From Promethearchaeota archaeon (GTDB lineage: Archaea > Asgardarchaeota > Lokiarchaeia > Sigyniarchaeales > SOKP01): a stretch of DNA of 33,534 nt. The notes below the pieces were generated by a model that saw nothing but the letters and a program-made list of their open reading frames with translations, was not told the origin of the DNA and did no database searches. Position 1 is the stretch's first letter, and each line of letters starts with the position of its first letter. The position numbers and the translations under genes were made by a program. Positions 23,909 through 31,848 of the stretch are shown one piece after another. The stretch is from positions 1 through 33,534 of the forward strand of contig SDNY01000030.1 in assembly GCA_004524535.1 (NCBI GenBank), in the 5' to 3' direction.

Positions 23909-24463
23909 ATGATTCAACCTAGTTTAATCTTTAAAATAATTATTGGTGGTGATGGTGGAGTAGGTAAAACTACTATGCTACACCGCTATGTTAATGGTAG
24001 ATTCTTATTTGATACGAAGATGACCATCGGTACGGATATTTTTCATAAAATACTCACATTAAAAGAGGGTCCCGTCTGCTCATTACAATTATGGGACTTT
24101 GGCGGACAAGAAAGGTTCAGATTCATCCTCGATAGTTTTTTAAAAGGCGCTGCGGGTGCATTTTTAATGTTTGATTTAACAAACTATATCAGTTTTCATA
24201 ATTTACCTAAATGGCTAAATATTGTCCGTAAAGATGATCCCACACTCCCTATTCTTCTTCTAGGATCTAAATATGATTTAGTAGATTCTATCACAGTTGA
24301 TGATGATCTTGTTTCTGAGTTTGTCGAAGACAATAATATAAGTGGATATTGTAAAGTCTCCTCGAAAACGGGCTATAACATCAATTTTGTATTTGAATCA
24401 TTAATAGGCACTATCATAGATTATAGACACATAACCATAGTAGATCAATCCATGGAAGTTTGA
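23909..24463 (+). CDS. Ras-superfamily small GTPase, tandem copy 2
   Basis: A 184-residue near twin of copy 1 (157 of 184 residues identical by manual alignment). P-loop GGDGGVGKTT, Thr39, WDFGGQERF, SKYD and SSK are all unchanged, and the C-terminus TIVDQSMEV again lacks a lipidation Cys. Differences cluster after the P-loop helix (NNEF to GRFL), around switch I and on the surface after switch II (DLTVF to DLTNY). These are positions that usually contact effectors or regulators, so the copies may have different partners (inference). Its 3' flank runs into the convergent minus-strand gene 64 bases beyond the stop. Confidence 0.93.
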   Translation: MIQPSLIFKIIIGGDGGVGKTTMLHRYVNGRFLFDTKMTIGTDIFHKILTLKEGPVCSLQLWDFGGQERFRFILDSFLKGAAGAFLMFDLTNYISFHNLPKWLNIVRKDDPTLPILLLGSKYDLVDSITVDDDLVSEFVEDNNISGYCKVSSKTGYNINFVFESLIGTIIDYRHITIVDQSMEV

Positions 24464-24527
24464 CCTACTCCTCCCTAAAAGAAAGTGTTTTCTTGAGCAA
24501 TTATTTTAAAATCAAAGGTAAAAAATT

Positions 24528-25232
24528 TTACCTATCAGAGAAGGCGTCTCTCACGGAAATGGGCTTCTCTAACATATTCTTACTTATTTCTTTTGCTCGT
24601 CGCTCGATTACACTCTTTTTTTGGACCACATTTCTCTGATACTTTTTATATCGCCTAATTGCGATATTTTTCCATTTCTTTTTCCACGCGGGAAACCCGG
24701 TCTTGACAAACCTCTCGCGATTTGGAAAGTCTCGGCATACCCAATCAAACAAGACGAAATATCTTTGGATACCTGCCTCTTTGGTCAGATTCCTTGAAGA
24801 TACGCCCAGTTTTCTGAGATGCTGAATCAATTTACCTTCCACCGCATCCTGAAGTTTACCTTCTACAATTGCGGGTTCGTAATATATATCGTTCTCGTGA
24901 AAATATTCCCTCACCGGATCGAAACAATTACCCCTGCACAGAAGGATACGATCTCCTTTAGTATGATTAAATGCTCTAAGAGCATCGATAGTTATCTTTA
25001 CTATATGCTCTTTCACCTTATCATCGCTCTTATTTTCTTCATTATAGAGCCCTACGGGAATTGATCTGAAGATTATCCTCTTGCTCTCCGTGTCTCGAAA
25101 GCCGATAAAGGCATCTCCAACTAAATCCCCCGTCCCAGCATCGTCAATTTCTATTGTTCTTCCCTTCCACTCGCTGGGATTATTAGTGGATTGGCACGAC
25201 TCCCCGTCGTGATTCTCTTTTTCTGTCTTCAT
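24528..25232 (-). CDS. Hypothetical protein with possible RNase-H-like N-terminal strand motif
   Basis: A 234-residue protein I cannot assign. The N-terminal half includes GRTIEIDDAGTGDLVGDAFIG, then FRSIPVGLYNE, a helix (HIVKITIDALRAF) and the Cys-containing LLCRGNCFDPVREYF. The acid-rich first strand followed by Gly and the alternating fold are reminiscent of RNase-H-like domains, but no complete catalytic set is demonstrated. The middle has IVEGKLQDAVEGKLIQHL. The C-terminal 60 residues are strongly basic (FPAWKKKWKNIAIRRYKKY), which suggests nucleic-acid binding. It is convergent with the GTPases, and its last codons lie inside the duplicated unit. Confidence 0.7.
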   Translation of the reverse strand: MKTEKENHDGESCQSTNNPSEWKGRTIEIDDAGTGDLVGDAFIGFRDTESKRIIFRSIPVGLYNEENKSDDKVKEHIVKITIDALRAFNHTKGDRILLCRGNCFDPVREYFHENDIYYEPAIVEGKLQDAVEGKLIQHLRKLGVSSRNLTKEAGIQRYFVLFDWVCRDFPNRERFVKTGFPAWKKKWKNIAIRRYKKYQRNVVQKKSVIERRAKEISKNMLEKPISVRDAFSDR

Positions 25233-25266
25233 TATATATTTAAACGTTTTCTCTCATAAATAGATT

Positions 25267-25342
25267 ATGATTTTACTCCATAATAAATTTTAATGAGATT
25301 TTCTATTAAGATTATTTAAATTTTTCAATCAAATGTTTAAAC
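25267..25342 (+). repeat. Composite fragment matching two separate sites near 27.1 and 27.5 kb
   Basis: Positions 25267-25306 match 27145-27184 with 38 of 40 bases. Right after it, 25311-25342 matches 27500-27531 (29 of 32 bases), which is the start region of the beta-helix gene including ATGTTTAAAC. The two matches are adjacent here but ~315 bp apart there, with the small zinc-ribbon gene between them. This suggests a rearranged or deleted copy. Confidence 0.7.
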
Positions 25343-25501
25343 GGCTTACTTTTTGGAATTGTATATTTCTTTTCAATAGAATAATATTATGGAGATATAT
25401 ATGTAAGAATTTTTATAATGGTTAAATTTAAATAATCAACTAATGTATTTTATCTCTAATACTTTATTTTAAAAAAAATAATTTATAAAAGGGAAAAAGA
25501 A

Positions 25502-25900
25502 ATGATTTTGCAAGCAGGAATGTCTACTTTAATGTTATGGACCTTCATCGTCGGAATTATCGTAAGCATTATTGTTTTTATTATTGGAGTTTTAATTACG
25601 AGATGGTGGGCTGGAAAAAAAGGTTGGAGCGAAGAATTAAAGACCGCACTAATATTAAACATATTCTGGCTAGTTATTAATATTGTGCTTGGATGGTTAT
25701 TGTGGGGTATTATTGCTCTGATAATAAATATAGTAGTCGGTGGATGGTTAGCAGCGAAACTCTATGAAAAGGAATTAAAAGATGGCATTATTTTCGTTAT
25801 AGTTGTATTAATAATACTATTTGTTATCTTTATAATTCTCGTTATAATTCTTTCAATAATTATAGTAGCCGCCGTAGTAGGAGCAGCATATGCAATGTGA
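25502..25900 (+). CDS. Small four-helix membrane protein
   Basis: A 132-residue, very hydrophobic protein with about four membrane helices (roughly 8-33, 46-62, 64-85 and 94-130). A charged loop KKGWSEELK follows the first helix and YEKELKDG precedes the last. Trp is frequent in the first three helices, and the final helix is made of Ile/Val with a small-residue end (AAVVGAAYAM). No known motif was recognised. GGGAAAAAG precedes the ATG. Function unknown. Confidence 0.7.
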   Translation: MILQAGMSTLMLWTFIVGIIVSIIVFIIGVLITRWWAGKKGWSEELKTALILNIFWLVINIVLGWLLWGIIALIINIVVGGWLAAKLYEKELKDGIIFVIVVLIILFVIFIILVIILSIIIVAAVVGAAYAM

Positions 25901-26048
25901 TCCTCAATTCTAAGTAAAGAATTAAATTAATCTATTAAATTTCCTTTTTTTTTTTCTATATTTTTTTCTATAAATAACCTATACCTAACATACGATTCAA
26001 GAGTAACTAAAGGTAAATAGGCGATAACAAAAAATAGATTAAAGGTTC

Positions 26049-26180
26049 CTACCTTTTTTTAGTTTTAGCGCCTTCTTGATCATTTTTGCTTAGCTTAAGA
26101 AAACCATCAGATAATACACCCAACAAAATAGTTAGGGAAATAGCAATAGCAAGAAATAGATTATGATTTTTCTCAAGAGG
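26049..26180 (-). pseudogene. C-terminal remnant of a paralogue of the 28851-29267 membrane protein
   Basis: On the minus strand this encodes NLFLAIAISLTILLGVLSDG followed by FLKLSKNDQEGAKTKKR and a stop. The intact protein ends with nearly the same sequence. The frame is closed by a stop just upstream and has no start codon, so it is a dead fragment. Similarity continues past the stop into the 3' flank (GTTCCTA). It is the only recognisable content of the 374-bp gap between 25901 and 26274. Confidence 0.85.
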
Positions 26181-26274
26181 TTAATTAAAAATAAAATCCT
26201 CAAAGTTTTCTACAAAATATAAAATTACAAATAGGCAATATTTTAATGATTAATCTTAAATAATAATGATCTAA

Positions 26275-26715
26275 CTATTTTAAATCATTAATGAACTTAA
26301 TCTTAACAATAAGAGATAATTTTTTAAATACTTTCTCAATTTCTACTTCTTTTTTCATATAGATTGGAATATCTAATAATTTTGCAGTTGCCAGACCATA
26401 ACAATCAGCAAGTGAAATAGCAAAATCACACTTTAAGTGAGCAGCTTCATCTCTCAAATCTTCTTCGGAGTAGATGGCAAAATCTTTTAAAAGTTCAGAT
26501 ACTATTTTGATTGCTTTTCCATATCCTTTACGTCGGCATAAAATATACTTCAGTTCAGTATCCACAATGGGCGCTATGTAAAACTTTTTAATTTCTTCAT
26601 TTGAAAGTACTTTTTGAAATACTTTTTTACCTAAAGGAGTATCCTCTAAATACTCTAATAAGACGGAGGTATCAACAACTATTGAATCATTTTGTGAATC
26701 TTTCTTCTCGATCAA
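26275..26715 (-). CDS. vapC: PIN-domain toxin, VapC type
   Basis: A 146-residue PIN-domain protein, expected to be a metal-dependent ribonuclease. Acidic residues sit where the family needs them: Asp15 in VVDTSVLLEYLE, Glu54 in DTELKYIL and Asp103 in ISLADCYGLA, with further acids (KKEVEIE) near the fourth position. It overlaps the antitoxin by 29 bases. The start is TTG 26715, supported by GAGGAG about nine bases upstream; the only nearby ATG is out of frame. The two genes form a type II toxin-antitoxin operon. RNA target unknown. Confidence 0.86.
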   Translation of the reverse strand: MIEKKDSQNDSIVVDTSVLLEYLEDTPLGKKVFQKVLSNEEIKKFYIAPIVDTELKYILCRRKGYGKAIKIVSELLKDFAIYSEEDLRDEAAHLKCDFAISLADCYGLATAKLLDIPIYMKKEVEIEKVFKKLSLIVKIKFINDLK

Positions 26716-26956
26716 GCTCGTTTCTCCTCATTTCTTTAAATATGGATGTTCCTTCTTTAGGTTTAAGGATTCCTTGAAATTGCTTTATATTATTAAGAAA
26801 ATTCTCTTTCTTTACTTCATATCCCTTTTCTTTAACTAAGAATTCAATGGCCTCATCATAGGTAACTCTTCGCCCCCATTTCTTCTCAAGTTTGTTTATA
26901 AGTTCAAATAATTTATTTTTGGTTCTTTCTGAAATCTGAATTGTAGTATTAGCCAT
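26687..26956 (-). CDS. vapB: VapB-type antitoxin with ribbon-helix-helix N-terminus
   Basis: An 89-residue protein. The N-terminus TTIQISERTKNKLFELINKL has the strand-helix pattern of ribbon-helix-helix DNA-binding proteins, and VTYDEAIEFLVKE provides the second helix. The charged C-terminal half should wrap around the PIN toxin. Its gene overlaps the toxin by 29 bases. A 22-bp near-perfect palindrome 26 bases upstream of the start is the likely autoregulatory operator. Confidence 0.83.
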   Translation of the reverse strand: MANTTIQISERTKNKLFELINKLEKKWGRRVTYDEAIEFLVKEKGYEVKKENFLNNIKQFQGILKPKEGTSIFKEMRRNELDREERFTK

Positions 26957-26981
26957 AAATTACTCATCTGTTTTTATTTAT

Positions 26982-27003
26982 TATAGTGATTATAATCATT
27001 ATA
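26982..27003 (-). promoter_or_regulatory. Palindromic operator of the vapBC pair
   Basis: TATAGTGATTATAATCATTA followed by TA is a 22-bp inverted repeat with one mismatched pair around a perfect TGATTATAATCA core. It lies 26-47 bases before the antitoxin ATG, overlapping the expected promoter, as operators of self-repressing toxin-antitoxin operons do. Confidence 0.65.
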
Positions 27004-27250
27004 ATAATTATAGATTTTTGATATATTTATTTCTTTATTTTTTATGTCCTAAAAGTATTTTTATTTTATATTTAGGGCTTGGTTGTGTAAATTTAGCAAA
27101 TCTTATTTTTTACATTATAAAAAAATTAATCATGGTAATTTATAATGATTTTACTCAATACTAAATTTTAATGAGATTTTCTATAGATGAGCTAAAAGAA
27201 GGATTTGATAAAAACAACATTGAATCTCTAATTATTTAGAGATTTTTGAA

Positions 27251-27445
27251 TTAGAACTTAAGAAACATAAGAATAAATATAAAAATTCCTAATCCTACTA
27301 ATAAAAGAAGAATTATTCGAAACATATTATCTGAGGGCGAACTTTTTTGACTTAAATTCAAGCGAACACAAGCAGAACATATCCCATTGAAATTATCAAA
27401 CTGGTGTTCCGAAATTACTTCTCCACAATTTTTACAATATTGCAT
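27251..27445 (-). CDS. Small zinc-ribbon protein with C-terminal membrane anchor
   Basis: A 64-residue protein beginning MQYCKNCGEVI, with CxxC pairs at Cys4/Cys7 and Cys23/Cys26 forming a zinc ribbon. A short polar linker precedes one membrane helix (IILLLLVGLGIFIFILMF) at the C-terminus. This tail-anchored layout is common for archaeal zinc-ribbon proteins of unknown role. The ATG at 27445 is chosen over GTG 27460 because family members usually start right before the first knuckle. Confidence 0.65.
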   Translation of the reverse strand: MQYCKNCGEVISEHQFDNFNGICSACVRLNLSQKSSPSDNMFRIILLLLVGLGIFIFILMFLKF

Positions 27446-27521
27446 TTTTTCTATTTTCACTCACTTTTTAATTGAATCAATTATCATATTAATTTAAGGA
27501 CTATTTAAATTTATCACTCAA

Positions 27522-28799
27522 ATGTTTAAACATCTTAAAATGTTCAATAAAATTGAAGATTGGCTCAAAGAACAACAAAAAAAGTTTCAACAATGGAAAG
27601 AAGAACAAGAACGACGTCAAAGACAATGGAAGAACAAAACGGATAAATTGATCCCACCTAGTTTAAAAAAACTTGTGGAAATGTATCCATTAATCAAAAA
27701 TATGGAATTTTATAACCCATTATTGATCAATCCTGAAGAAGAAAGTGAATTTTCACGGAATTTGGACGATAAAAATTACATAAAAGAAATACATGCAGAA
27801 TTGATTGAAAAGTTATATAAAAATTCAATTATTAGCCGTGATGGTGAAAATGGAAGAAAAATTCGACCAGCAACTACAGAAGAATTAAAAGAGTATCATA
27901 ATAAAAAGACCGACAAAACTAAAATTTGGAGAATAAAGGATGCCTTTAATATTATAAGTTCGTATATTGGGCTCCCGGAAATCAAAGCTCATCATTTAAA
28001 AAGTATGGGTGCAAAATTGGGTTCAAAAGTGTATCTTTCCTCTAGCAATGTTGTAGATCCTTATTTTCCAGAGTTAGTTGACATTGGTGATAATGTCGTT
28101 ATGGGAATGGGCGCCTCAATTTTTTGTCATGAATTTATTGATGGGGAATTATTCGTGGGTGAAGTTAAAATCGGAAAGAATTGTCTCATTGGTTTTGGTT
28201 CCATTGTCTTACCTGGCACTCAAATGGGAGATAATTCTATTTTAACTCCAGGTTTTTTAACATCGGATTTAAAAGAAAATACAATGGCGAAAGGACTTGA
28301 TGGCTCCATTAGGATTGAAAAAAATGTAAATAAAAATTTACCAAAAAGAAGAGTTGAAAGCCTAGATTTTACACTACATGATTATATGAGCAAATTAATA
28401 TTTCCGAAAGGCGATTATTTCAAGACCATGTTTAATAATATGTATATCGAATGGCAAAAATCGCCATTAGTAAGTCAGAGTTTTAGACAAACTCTTTTAA
28501 GAAAAGCGGGAGTTAACATAGGAAAAAGTGTTAAAATTGAAGATAACGTTCATTTTGACACCTATTATCCTGAAAAAATTACAATTGAAGAAGGTGTTAT
28601 AATAAAAAGCGGTGCAACGATCGTTACTCACGAAGGAACTGTCTCTAATTTTAGAACTGGGAATGTAGAAATTGGAAAAAACGTAGTTATTGAATCTGGT
28701 GCAAAATTATTACCTGGAGTGAAAATTGGAAAGAACTCAAAAATCTTTGCCTACGCTTTTGTTGATCGTGATATTCCTCCAGACTCTGAGTTTTTCTGA
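27522..28799 (+). CDS. Double left-handed beta-helix (hexapeptide-repeat) acyltransferase-like protein
   Basis: A 425-residue protein. Residues 1-40 are a highly charged, Gln/Lys/Arg/Trp-rich amphipathic helix. Two hexapeptide-repeat domains follow, at ~160-270 and ~325-425. They align with each other: each has a -YPE or -FPE strand, a catalytic-type His (His203 in FCHEF, His370 in VTHEG), then VKIGKN / VEIGKN and LPGT / LPGV. The nearest families are O-acetyl- and succinyltransferases that trimerise through the beta-helix. Donor and acceptor are unknown. A TATA-like TATTTAAATTT at 27502 would suit a leaderless start at the in-frame ATG 27540, which would remove six residues. Confidence 0.85.
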   Translation: MFKHLKMFNKIEDWLKEQQKKFQQWKEEQERRQRQWKNKTDKLIPPSLKKLVEMYPLIKNMEFYNPLLINPEEESEFSRNLDDKNYIKEIHAELIEKLYKNSIISRDGENGRKIRPATTEELKEYHNKKTDKTKIWRIKDAFNIISSYIGLPEIKAHHLKSMGAKLGSKVYLSSSNVVDPYFPELVDIGDNVVMGMGASIFCHEFIDGELFVGEVKIGKNCLIGFGSIVLPGTQMGDNSILTPGFLTSDLKENTMAKGLDGSIRIEKNVNKNLPKRRVESLDFTLHDYMSKLIFPKGDYFKTMFNNMYIEWQKSPLVSQSFRQTLLRKAGVNIGKSVKIEDNVHFDTYYPEKITIEEGVIIKSGATIVTHEGTVSNFRTGNVEIGKNVVIESGAKLLPGVKIGKNSKIFAYAFVDRDIPPDSEFF

Positions 28800-28850
28800 C
28801 ATAATCCCTCACTCTTTTTGTTTATTTAAAAAAAAATAAATTAGAAGTTC

Positions 28851-29267
28851 CTAACTTTCTTTAGTTTTAGCACCTTCTTGATCGTTTTTGCTTAGCTTAA
28901 GAAAACCTCCAGATAACACACCCAACAATATAGTAAGGGAAATGGCGATAGCAAGTAAAAACAGATTCCCCGGCACGAGTAATGCCCAACATACCCAAAC
29001 AACTGCTATTGAAGCACCTAACAGATCGCCAACTAATCTTTTATAATTATACAAATCTTCCTTGTTTTCTTCATCTTTTTTGCTTAGCTTAAGAAAACCA
29101 TCAGATAATACACCCAACAAGATAGTAAGGGAAATAGCAACAGCGAGTAACAGCAAAACAGATCCAATCATAACAACAACGAGAAAAACAAACATTATCC
29201 AAACAACTGCTACAGCTGCACCCAACACTTCGCCAACTAATCTTTTATAATTATACAAATCTTTCAC
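28851..29267 (-). CDS. Membrane protein made of two tandem ~67-residue repeats
   Basis: A 138-residue protein with about four membrane helices. Each half reads DLYNYKRLVG, then a helix with AVVW, a second helix containing AISLTILLGVLS, and GFLKLSK. The two halves are so alike that an intragenic tandem duplication is clear. Translation starts at GTG 29267 with GGAG just before it. A decayed C-terminal fragment of a paralogue lies at 26049-26180. No function is recognised; the paired two-helix units suggest a small pore, carrier or membrane-curving protein, but this is speculation. Confidence 0.75.
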   Translation of the reverse strand: MKDLYNYKRLVGEVLGAAVAVVWIMFVFLVVVMIGSVLLLLAVAISLTILLGVLSDGFLKLSKKDEENKEDLYNYKRLVGDLLGASIAVVWVCWALLVPGNLFLLAIAISLTILLGVLSGGFLKLSKNDQEGAKTKES

Positions 29268-29426
29268 TCTCCAATTTTTTTTCTATTTCTTTATTATTTA
29301 TAATCCTTAAAAAAGTGTCATATTACTATATAGAGAAAATACACATATTTTTTTATATTGATTATAATAAAAAAAAAGAGAATAAAAGTACTCATGGTAA
29401 AAAGGCCAATAAATCTCTTGTTAGAT

Positions 29427-30932
29427 TTATTTAGTTGCCTCAGGTATTAAAATTACAAAATTACATCCCTTCGAATAATTACCTTTTACCCTATCTTCAA
29501 TCCATATCTTCCCCTCAAAGAGATCAATAATTTTTTTTACAAGCGACAATCCTAACCCCATTCCTAATATGCTCCTATCATAGCGGATTTCTTTTTGAAA
29601 TAATCCCTTTTTTCTCTTATCATCTATTCCTTTTCCGTTATCCATTAATTCAATTTTTAAGTAATTTTTGTTTTTTAAGTGTTCCCTTGATATTTTTGTA
29701 ATGATCTCTAATGGTCTATTTTCATTATGTTTTACTGCATTCATTAAAATATTCTCAAACACTTCTCCTATAAGATCGTTTGCATAAGCATAGAAATGGT
29801 TCTCCCTATATTCTACTTTAATGGTTAAATCTCTTTCTTGAAATGCGTTCTCAACATGTTTTATCGTTTCGTTTAAAATATGACTAATTTCAATGGGTAA
29901 AAATGTTTTTTCTAATTCTTCAATTTCAGAAAACTTAATTACATTTGAAACTAAATTTGCCCCATCTATAAGTTGGTTCTCAATTAATTTAATTTTTTTA
30001 TTAAGATCTTCATATTTTTCAGAAGATTTAATCAACTTTCGACAACTCCCCACTCCAAATAAGATGACCTGTAAAAGATTATTAATATCGTGAGCAATCA
30101 GGTCTTTAAGAACATTAGCTTGATTATAGGCTTCTTTAAATTTATTCTTTGATATATTTAATTTTCTGAATAAAAGATTCACAGGATTTTTGAGAGCAAT
30201 CTGAATCATGGCTTTATAGAGGAAATAAAATGCAATGATTTTAAAAACATGACCAATTAAGTTTGGGAGTTCATACGCGCTTAAATATAGGGTAAAACAG
30301 AATTCTGAAATGATTAAAGCCACTAAAAAAGCGATAATCAAATAATAAATGTTTCTACTAAATTCCGCTCTCGTTCTATGAATTAAAATAATCGCAACGA
30401 TTAAAATCAAGATGATAATATATTCGCTTATAATTTTAAATGGTGTCAACCCAGATCCTTCAATGAATGTATCGGGAAATAATCCTATAAATATTATAAT
30501 TATGAAAATGCCAGAGATAATACTATAAATCACCAACAAAATGCTCGGTTTCACTTTTCTATTAATTGACCAAATCCCAAGTAAGATTGAAAATGCTTGC
30601 ATGAATCTGGTAACAATCCATAATTGAGATGCAAGATTGGTATCTCCCCCATAAATTATCCCCATTCCTGGATAAGCTAAGGTATGGATAAAATCAATCA
30701 TCGCAATAAAAAATGAGGATATCCCGAGTACTAAAAAAAATGTACTATCAATCTCCTTTCTCATCGTCCAGGCAATCACAAATATTACAGAAGCTATCAC
30801 AATACTATAAAGCTCTGCAATAGTATGAAAAAGTAGATAATTGTAAAGCCTTGTTAAAATTACTCCAATTAAAATTAAACTAAAAAGACCACTCTCTAAA
30901 AAAGCCTTCTTAACAATAATTAATTTTCTCAT
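29427..30932 (-). CDS. Membrane sensor histidine kinase with MASE3-type domain
   Basis: A 501-residue kinase counted from ATG 30932 (an in-frame TTG lies 18 bases upstream). The N-terminal ~245 residues are a seven- or eight-helix MASE3-type sensor, with FIHTLAYPGMGIIYGGDT as its typical loop. The phosphoacceptor is the His in DLIAHDINNLLQ (residue 281). The ATPase part has FENILMNAVKHN (N box), DNGKGID (G1) and GMGLGLSLV (G2). No receiver domain or response-regulator gene is nearby, so it is an orphan kinase. The ligand is unknown. The HDIN form of the H box, in place of HDLR, is common in archaeal kinases. Confidence 0.9.
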   Translation of the reverse strand: MRKLIIVKKAFLESGLFSLILIGVILTRLYNYLLFHTIAELYSIVIASVIFVIAWTMRKEIDSTFFLVLGISSFFIAMIDFIHTLAYPGMGIIYGGDTNLASQLWIVTRFMQAFSILLGIWSINRKVKPSILLVIYSIISGIFIIIIFIGLFPDTFIEGSGLTPFKIISEYIIILILIVAIILIHRTRAEFSRNIYYLIIAFLVALIISEFCFTLYLSAYELPNLIGHVFKIIAFYFLYKAMIQIALKNPVNLLFRKLNISKNKFKEAYNQANVLKDLIAHDINNLLQVILFGVGSCRKLIKSSEKYEDLNKKIKLIENQLIDGANLVSNVIKFSEIEELEKTFLPIEISHILNETIKHVENAFQERDLTIKVEYRENHFYAYANDLIGEVFENILMNAVKHNENRPLEIITKISREHLKNKNYLKIELMDNGKGIDDKRKKGLFQKEIRYDRSILGMGLGLSLVKKIIDLFEGKIWIEDRVKGNYSKGCNFVILIPEATK

Positions 30933-31155
30933 GGAATCAAGCCTTAACAATTAAGAGAAGGATTTATGATAATTTTTATATTTGTTAAATATAACCAATA
31001 TAATTAAAATAAATATATATACATACTTGTATAAGATTATATAAAATATTTATCCTCCCCACCTGCTATCAATTATAATTATTCTATTTTTCACTCCCCT
31101 CCTTTCACTTATTCCAAGAAATAAAAAAGGGGATTATAAAATAGGAACCTAAAAA

Positions 31156-31722
31156 TTAATTATTACAATAAGCTACAAATTTCTGAGGATCTCTAGCATA
31201 TCCCCTCTTATCAATTCCGCCACATTGTTTTAATACCTCATTTGGAATGGGATTATCCCCAATTCTTAGCTCAATAAGAGAATCAAGCGATCCAAGACCT
31301 TCTATAGTTCTTATTACATTTCCATATAAATTGAGCTTCTTGAGATTCTTCAAATTGCTAAGACCTTGAATTTTCTCAATTCTATTATCCTCTAACGATA
31401 AGTTTTCTAACGCTTTCAAATGATCTAACTCTTTAATTTCCTTAATTCTATTTTCAGAAAGATAAAGTATCCGTAAATTAATTAATTTATCTAATTTAGC
31501 GATCTCTTCTATATTATTCCCATATAAATTTAATTTCTCCAAATTATGGCACATATCCAAGTTCTTAATCGTTGAAATACGGTTATTAAAAAGATTTAGA
31601 CTTTTTAAATTTGGCAGGCTTTCTAACCCCTTGATTTGCGCAATATCCTCTATTTGCATATTACCCAAATATAAGCTCTCTTTATCTACTTCTATTCTCT
31701 GATTATTCACTTCAACAAACAT
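31156..31722 (-). CDS. SDS22-like leucine-rich-repeat protein
   Basis: A 188-residue protein containing about six consecutive 22-residue LRRs (~33-160) of the SDS22 type, for example LPNLKSLNLFNNRISTIKN and INLRILYLSENRIKEIKE. A C-terminal cap with RDPQKFVAYC follows. The slim curved LRR surface is a protein-protein interaction module; in eukaryotes SDS22 binds protein phosphatase 1. No phosphatase gene is nearby, so the partner is unknown. There is no signal peptide. LRR proteins of this kind are numerous in Asgard genomes (general knowledge). Confidence 0.88.
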   Translation of the reverse strand: MFVEVNNQRIEVDKESLYLGNMQIEDIAQIKGLESLPNLKSLNLFNNRISTIKNLDMCHNLEKLNLYGNNIEEIAKLDKLINLRILYLSENRIKEIKELDHLKALENLSLEDNRIEKIQGLSNLKNLKKLNLYGNVIRTIEGLGSLDSLIELRIGDNPIPNEVLKQCGGIDKRGYARDPQKFVAYCNN

Positions 31723-31848
31723 GATCTATATAAATGGCTTCTATTTATACTTAGAAATACCTTAACTTAAAAAAATTAAGTGCTTAAACATCAAATTATA
31801 TCCTTTCCTTTTTCAATATATCATTCCTACTTATATAAAAAAAATGAA

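Larger units (their letters stand above)
23077..24588. repeat. ~775-bp tandem duplication carrying the small GTPase gene
   Basis: Units at about 23077-23813 and 23852-24588 align from the shared promoter-like stretch TAATTTTTTATAAGTGTAAA through the GTPase, the 3' flank (CTCCTCCCTAAAAGAAAG) and the sequence encoding the last residues of the convergent minus-strand gene. The unit offset is 775 bases. Both flanks contain a short AAGAAA/TTTCTT hairpin right after the stop. Confidence 0.92.

Noticed and set aside
27171-27239. 22-codon ORF beginning MRFSIDELKEGF
   Set aside because: Its start lies within the repeated AT-rich element also found at 25267-25306, where the frame ends after eight codons. 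There is no independent sign of coding.
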